Of a stretch of 64,000 nucleotides of DNA, positions 59,962 to 64,000 are shown in pieces. The DNA is taken from the NCBI GenBank assembly GCA_017934185.1, contig JAGBJY010000025.1, forward strand, positions 1-64,000. The letters run 5' to 3'. How positions within the stretch are numbered: position 1 is the stretch's first letter; each line of letters starts with the position of its first letter. The position numbers and the translations under genes were made by a program. The notes under the pieces are model-generated. The model saw nothing but the letters and a program-made list of their open reading frames with translations, was not told the DNA's origin and made no database searches. The stretch comes from Bacteroidales bacterium (lineage in GTDB: Bacteria; Bacteroidota; Bacteroidia; Bacteroidales; UBA932).

Positions 59962-61351
59962 ACTCCTAGCGAATCTGGAGGCAAAAATCCTCCACGGAAG
60001 CCCCGAAACGGAAGTATCGGCCATTGCCAGCGATTCCCGCAAGGTAACGCCGGGCGCCCTTTTCATTGCCGTCAGCGGCACCGAAAGGGATGGTCGCGAC
60101 TATATCCCGCAGGCCCTGGAAAAGGGCGCTGCGGCTGTGGTGGAAGCCTCCAGGAAGGATTTGGCCCTCATGGCCGATGCCTTCTACGGCCACCCGTCCG
60201 GCAAAATCACCCTGGTGGGCATCACCGGCACCAACGGCAAAACCACCACGGTAACCCTGCTGTACCGCCTGTTCACAGGCATGGGCTACTCCTGCGGCCT
60301 GCTGTCCACCATTGCCAACTATGTGGGCAGTGAGCGCTTTGAGACCGAGAACACCACCGTAGACCCCATCACGCTGAACAGCCTCATGGCCCGCATGGTG
60401 GAGAAAGGCTGCCAGTACTGCTTCATGGAGGTAAGTTCCATCGGCATGGAACAGGACCGCGTAACCGGGCTGGACTTTGCCATGGGCATTTTCTCCAACC
60501 TCACGCACGACCACCTGGACTACCACAAGACCTTTGCCGAGTACCTGCGCTGCAAAAAACTTTTCTTCGACCGCCTTCCCGCAAAGGCCGTTGCCCTTAT
60601 CAACACCGACGACAAGAACGGTCCGGTGATGGTGCAGAACACCAAGGCACAGGTGGTTACCTGCTCGGTGAAAGGCCTGGCCGACCATACCGCCCGCATC
60701 CTGGAACAGGACGTGGAAGGGATGCTCCTGAAAATTGACGGGGTTGAGACCTGGACCCGCCTCATCGGCGAGCACAACGCCTACAACCTCCTGGCCATCT
60801 ACAGCGCCGCCGTCTGCCTGGGCTTCGGGGCCGAAGAAGTGCTGGTGGCCCTTTCCAAGCTTTCATCGGCCCCCGGAAGACTGGAGAGCCTGCGGGGCCC
60901 GCGCGACCTTACCGCAGTGATTGACTATGCCCACACGCCCGATGCCCTGGAAAATGTGCTGAAGACCCTGCGGGCCGTGGCCCCCAAGCGCACCCTGGTG
61001 TGCCTGTTCGGCTGCGGAGGAGACCGCGACCGCAGCAAGCGCCCGGAAATGGCGAAGATTGCCGAAAAACTGGCCGACCGCCTGGTCATCACCTCCGACA
61101 ATCCGCGCACGGAAAACCCGGATGCCATCATTGCCGAGATAAAAGCCGGCCTCCAGAGCGCTTCTTTGGCCAAAACACTCCTCATCACCGACCGCATTGA
61201 AGCCATACGAACGGCCATCCTGACCGCTCCGGAAGGCGCCATTATCCTGCTGGCCGGCAAGGGACATGAAGATTATCAGGTGGTGGGCCACGAAAAGCGC
61301 CCCCTGAATGAAAAAGAAATCGTGAACGATACCTTCAAACTCATCCGATAA
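59948..61351 (+). CDS. murE: UDP-MurNAc-L-Ala-D-Glu ligase (diaminopimelate-adding)
   Basis: A 467-residue Mur ligase that adds the third amino acid to the peptidoglycan precursor. ATP loop GITGTNGKTTT (near 94), NLTHDHLDYH (near 178) and the SDNPRTENP motif (near 378) that marks meso-diaminopimelate specificity. Where most MurE enzymes have EVSSH it reads EVSSIG (near 160). Cytoplasmic. Stop overlaps the mraY start by one base. Confidence 0.94.
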   Translation: MKLNKLLANLEAKILHGSPETEVSAIASDSRKVTPGALFIAVSGTERDGRDYIPQALEKGAAAVVEASRKDLALMADAFYGHPSGKITLVGITGTNGKTTTVTLLYRLFTGMGYSCGLLSTIANYVGSERFETENTTVDPITLNSLMARMVEKGCQYCFMEVSSIGMEQDRVTGLDFAMGIFSNLTHDHLDYHKTFAEYLRCKKLFFDRLPAKAVALINTDDKNGPVMVQNTKAQVVTCSVKGLADHTARILEQDVEGMLLKIDGVETWTRLIGEHNAYNLLAIYSAAVCLGFGAEEVLVALSKLSSAPGRLESLRGPRDLTAVIDYAHTPDALENVLKTLRAVAPKRTLVCLFGCGGDRDRSKRPEMAKIAEKLADRLVITSDNPRTENPDAIIAEIKAGLQSASLAKTLLITDRIEAIRTAILTAPEGAIILLAGKGHEDYQVVGHEKRPLNEKEIVNDTFKLIR

Positions 61352-62643
61352 TGCTGTACCATCTCTTCCAATATCTTGAATCGGCCGGAGTGGACTTCCC
61401 CGGCATAGGCCTCATGAATTACCTGAGCTTCAGGGCCATGCTCGCTGCTGTGACGGCCGTGCTGGTGTCCATGCTGGCCGGAAAACACATCATCCGCTGG
61501 CTGCAGAAGCAGCAGATTGGAGAGACCGTGCGGGACCTGGGACTGGAAGGACAGCTCCAGAAAAAAGGCACTCCCACCATGGGCGGCATCATTATCATTG
61601 TGTCCATCCTCTCGGGCGTGCTGCTTTTCTGCGACCTCACCAACATCTACGTTATCCTGCTGCTGGTAAGCACCCTCTGGTGCGGCGCCCTGGGTTTCAC
61701 CGATGACTATATCAAGGTGTTCAAACACCGCAAGGAAGGCATGTCCGAGAAAGGCAAACTGGCGGGCCAGGTGGTCCTGGGTTTTGTCATCGGCCTTACC
61801 GTATGGATGAGTCCGGACATTGTGGTGCGCGAAAAAGTGCAGGTGGAAGAAAGCATTGAGCGCACCCTGGAAACCGAAACCACCGTTACCAGTGGCCGAT
61901 ATGTGCAGGAAGATGTGGTAAAGAGTACCAAAACCACCATCCCCTTTGTAAAGAACCATGAGTTTGACTATCGCTGGCTCTCCCCTGTGAAAGGCAAATG
62001 GGGCTGGTATGCCAAATGGGCCATCTATGTGCTCATGATTGTGGTAGTGATTACCGCCTGCTCCAACGGCACCAACCTCACCGACGGCCTGGACGGCCTG
62101 GCGGCGGGAACATCGGCGGTAGTGGGCGTGGTCCTGGGCATCATCGCCTGGCTGGGAGGCAACCTCATAGACTCCAACTTCCTGAATATCATGTATATAC
62201 CAGGGTCCGGAGAGATAGCCATCTTCATGAGTGCCTTTGTGGGTGCGCTCATCGGCTTCCTGTGGTACAATTCCTTCCCGGCGCAGGTATTCATGGGCGA
62301 CACCGGCAGCCTCACCATTGGCGGCATCATCGGCGTAAGTGCCGTGCTCATGCGCAAAGAGCTCCTGATTCCCCTGCTTTGCGGGGTGTTCTTTGCCGAA
62401 AGCCTCTCCGTGCTGCTGCAGCGCGCCTATTTCAAATACACCCGCAAGCGCACCGGCACCGGGCACCGCATCTGGAGCATGACCCCGCTCCATCACCATT
62501 ATCAGGACAAGAAAGCCCCGGAGGGGCCCGTGCTGTTCCCCAAACCCGCTCCGCCCCAGCATGAAGCGAAGATTACCGTAAGGTTCTGGATTGTGGGAAT
62601 TATATTGGCAGTAAGTACGTTAGCATTATTGAAGATTAGATAA
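61351..62643 (+). CDS. mraY: Phospho-N-acetylmuramoyl-pentapeptide transferase
   Basis: A 430-residue inner-membrane enzyme with about ten helices that makes lipid I from UDP-MurNAc-pentapeptide and undecaprenyl phosphate. GFTDDYIKV (near 114) and NLTDGLDGLAAG (near 240) carry catalytic aspartates; TPLHHHYQ near 388 is the conserved loop. Longer than the E. coli enzyme because of an extra hydrophilic segment near 155-205, a feature of Bacteroidota MraY. Confidence 0.95.
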   Translation: MLYHLFQYLESAGVDFPGIGLMNYLSFRAMLAAVTAVLVSMLAGKHIIRWLQKQQIGETVRDLGLEGQLQKKGTPTMGGIIIIVSILSGVLLFCDLTNIYVILLLVSTLWCGALGFTDDYIKVFKHRKEGMSEKGKLAGQVVLGFVIGLTVWMSPDIVVREKVQVEESIERTLETETTVTSGRYVQEDVVKSTKTTIPFVKNHEFDYRWLSPVKGKWGWYAKWAIYVLMIVVVITACSNGTNLTDGLDGLAAGTSAVVGVVLGIIAWLGGNLIDSNFLNIMYIPGSGEIAIFMSAFVGALIGFLWYNSFPAQVFMGDTGSLTIGGIIGVSAVLMRKELLIPLLCGVFFAESLSVLLQRAYFKYTRKRTGTGHRIWSMTPLHHHYQDKKAPEGPVLFPKPAPPQHEAKITVRFWIVGIILAVSTLALLKIR

Positions 62644-62644
62644 T

Positions 62645-63982
62645 ATGGCAAGAGTAGTAGTATTAGGTGGCGCCGAAAGTGGCGTAGGCGCAGCAGTTCT
62701 GGCAAAAGTAAAGGGTTTTGATGTGTTCCTCTCCGACAAGGGGCAGATCAAGGACAGCTATGTGGAGACCCTGAAAAAGTGGGACATTCCCTTCGAGCAG
62801 GGGCAGCATACGGAGGAGCTTATCCTCAGTGCCGATGAAGTGGTGAAGAGCCCCGGCATCCCCGGCACGGTTCCCATGGTGCAGAAAATCCGAGATAAAG
62901 GCATCCGCGTGGTGTCCGAAATAGAATTCGCCAGCCGCTACGACAGCGCCAAGAAGATTTGCATCACCGGGTCCAACGGCAAAACCACCACCACTTCGCT
63001 CATTTATTACCTGCTGCAGAACGCCGGCCTCAACGTAGGGCTGGGCGGGAACATCGGCAAGAGCTACGCCTACCAGGTGGCTACCGAGCATTTTGACTAC
63101 TATGTACTGGAAATCAGCAGTTTCCAGCTGGATGACATTTACGATTTCCGTCCGGACATTGCCATTATCACCAACATTACGCCCGACCACCTGGACCGCT
63201 ACGACCACAAGATGGAAAACTACGTGGCCGCCAAATTCAACATCACCCGCAACCTCACGGAACAGGATTGCTTTATCTTTGACTCCGACGACGACATCAC
63301 CGTGGGACACCTCTCCAAGATTGTCCTGCGCTGCAAGATGCTCCCCTTCTCCCAGGAGAAGGAGGTGGCCGAGGGCGCTTTCCTCAAAGGCGACAAGATT
63401 GTGCTCCGCTACGACAAGGAGCCCGAAACCGACCTCTTCCTGGAACAGCTGGCCCTGGGCGGCAAGCACAACATCTATAACTCCATGGCCGCTGCCCTGG
63501 CCGCCAAAGCTACGGGCATTGAGAACAGCGTCATCCGCGAATCCCTGGCCACTTTCCAGCCCATCGAACACCGGCTGGAACCGGTGCTGAGCATCAAAGA
63601 CGTGCTGTATATCAACGACTCCAAAGCCACCAACGTGGACAGCGCCTGGTACGCCCTGGAATGCCAGAAACGCCCCGTGGTATGGATTGTGGGCGGCACC
63701 GACAAAGGCAACGACTACAGCGTCCTGAACGAGCTGGTGAAGGAAAAAGTGAAAGCCATCGTGTGCCTTGGCGTAGACAACAGCAAGATTCACGCAGCCT
63801 TTGAAGGTATGGTGCCCGTAATTACCGACGCCCTGAGCGCCGAAGAGGCGGTACGGAAATCCTCAGAACTGGCCCAGGGAGGAGACGTGGTGCTCCTGAG
63901 CCCCTGCTGCGCCAGTTTTGACCTGTTCAAGAATTACGAAGACCGCGGCGAGCAGTTCAAGGCTGCCGTCCGCAAACTCTAA
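62645..63982 (+). CDS. murD: UDP-N-acetylmuramoylalanine-D-glutamate ligase
   Basis: A 445-residue Mur ligase that adds D-Glu to UDP-MurNAc-L-Ala. The N-terminal Rossmann-like start VVLGGAESGVGAAV, the ATP loop ITGSNGKTTTTSL (near 110), NITPDHLDRYDHKMENY (near 178) and the C-terminal SPCCASFDLFKNYEDRGEQF motif are diagnostic. Length is standard. Starts one base after the mraY stop. Confidence 0.95.
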   Translation: MARVVVLGGAESGVGAAVLAKVKGFDVFLSDKGQIKDSYVETLKKWDIPFEQGQHTEELILSADEVVKSPGIPGTVPMVQKIRDKGIRVVSEIEFASRYDSAKKICITGSNGKTTTTSLIYYLLQNAGLNVGLGGNIGKSYAYQVATEHFDYYVLEISSFQLDDIYDFRPDIAIITNITPDHLDRYDHKMENYVAAKFNITRNLTEQDCFIFDSDDDITVGHLSKIVLRCKMLPFSQEKEVAEGAFLKGDKIVLRYDKEPETDLFLEQLALGGKHNIYNSMAAALAAKATGIENSVIRESLATFQPIEHRLEPVLSIKDVLYINDSKATNVDSAWYALECQKRPVVWIVGGTDKGNDYSVLNELVKEKVKAIVCLGVDNSKIHAAFEGMVPVITDALSAEEAVRKSSELAQGGDVVLLSPCCASFDLFKNYEDRGEQFKAAVRKL

Positions 63983-63988
63983 CCCCCT

Positions 63989-64000
63989 ATGGCCGAAGAG
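63989..64000 (+). CDS. Start of the next dcw gene, cut by the window edge
   Basis: ATG at 63989 begins a frame reading MAEE before the sequence ends, 6 bases after murD. By cluster order this should be ftsW, but four residues cannot confirm it. Confidence 0.4.

Overview
The window is GC-rich chromosomal DNA from a member of the Bacteroidota, most likely the order Bacteroidales (gut or rumen type). The evidence is a SusC/SusD outer-membrane pair, many Sec lipoproteins, the Bacteroidota form of the omega subunit, repeated promoter boxes of the TAnnTTTG type, almost no Shine-Dalgarno sites, and a dcw cell-wall cluster in the usual order starting with mraZ. Genus cannot be fixed from sequence alone.

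Layout. 1-5000 (minus strand): nadK-uppS and bamA-ompH (outer-membrane assembly), closed by a terminator at 102-147. 5000-14100 (plus strand): pdxJ, then a run of a second OmpH-like lipoprotein, a glycosyltransferase, a LysM protein, trxB, bamD, rpoZ, recN, a Fur-family regulator and a small lipoprotein; a minus-strand tRNA-His with promoter and terminator follows. 14255-17140: a carboxyltransferase subunit that lacks the biotin lysine, radC and a small DUF5053 protein.

17174-51548 is the accessory heart of the window: a polysaccharide utilization locus of about 34 kb on one strand, with mostly overlapping genes. It runs regulator (XylR-type) - susC - susD - two surface lipoproteins sharing a C-terminal domain - terminator - SIS deaminase/isomerase - ROK kinase - GH2 - GH20 - two TIM-barrel-type putative hydrolases - NAGPA-type phosphodiester glycosidase - DUF4855 lipoprotein - sugar MFS porter - nagA - nagB - four exported Gfo/Idh/MocA oxidoreductases with an ApbE-type flavin transferase and a small membrane protein between them - SDR - uxuA. 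The simplest reading is import and breakdown of a GlcNAc-rich glycan that also carries a uronic acid and possibly a phosphodiester-linked or oxidised sugar. The enzyme set is unusual and several members have no known reaction.

51564-56062: upp-miaB and a LEA-like lipoprotein-SPOR-rpoN unit ending in a strong terminator. 56124-64000: the dcw cluster mraZ-rsmH-ftsL-ftsI-murE-mraY-murD and the first codons of the next gene. rsmH carries an in-frame insert of about 41 codons made largely of an 86-base near-perfect inverted repeat, which looks like a mobile palindromic element that entered a housekeeping gene without breaking it.

No rRNA, CRISPR array, transposase or phage gene was seen. No gene-free stretch exceeds 300 bases; the longest is 1-216.
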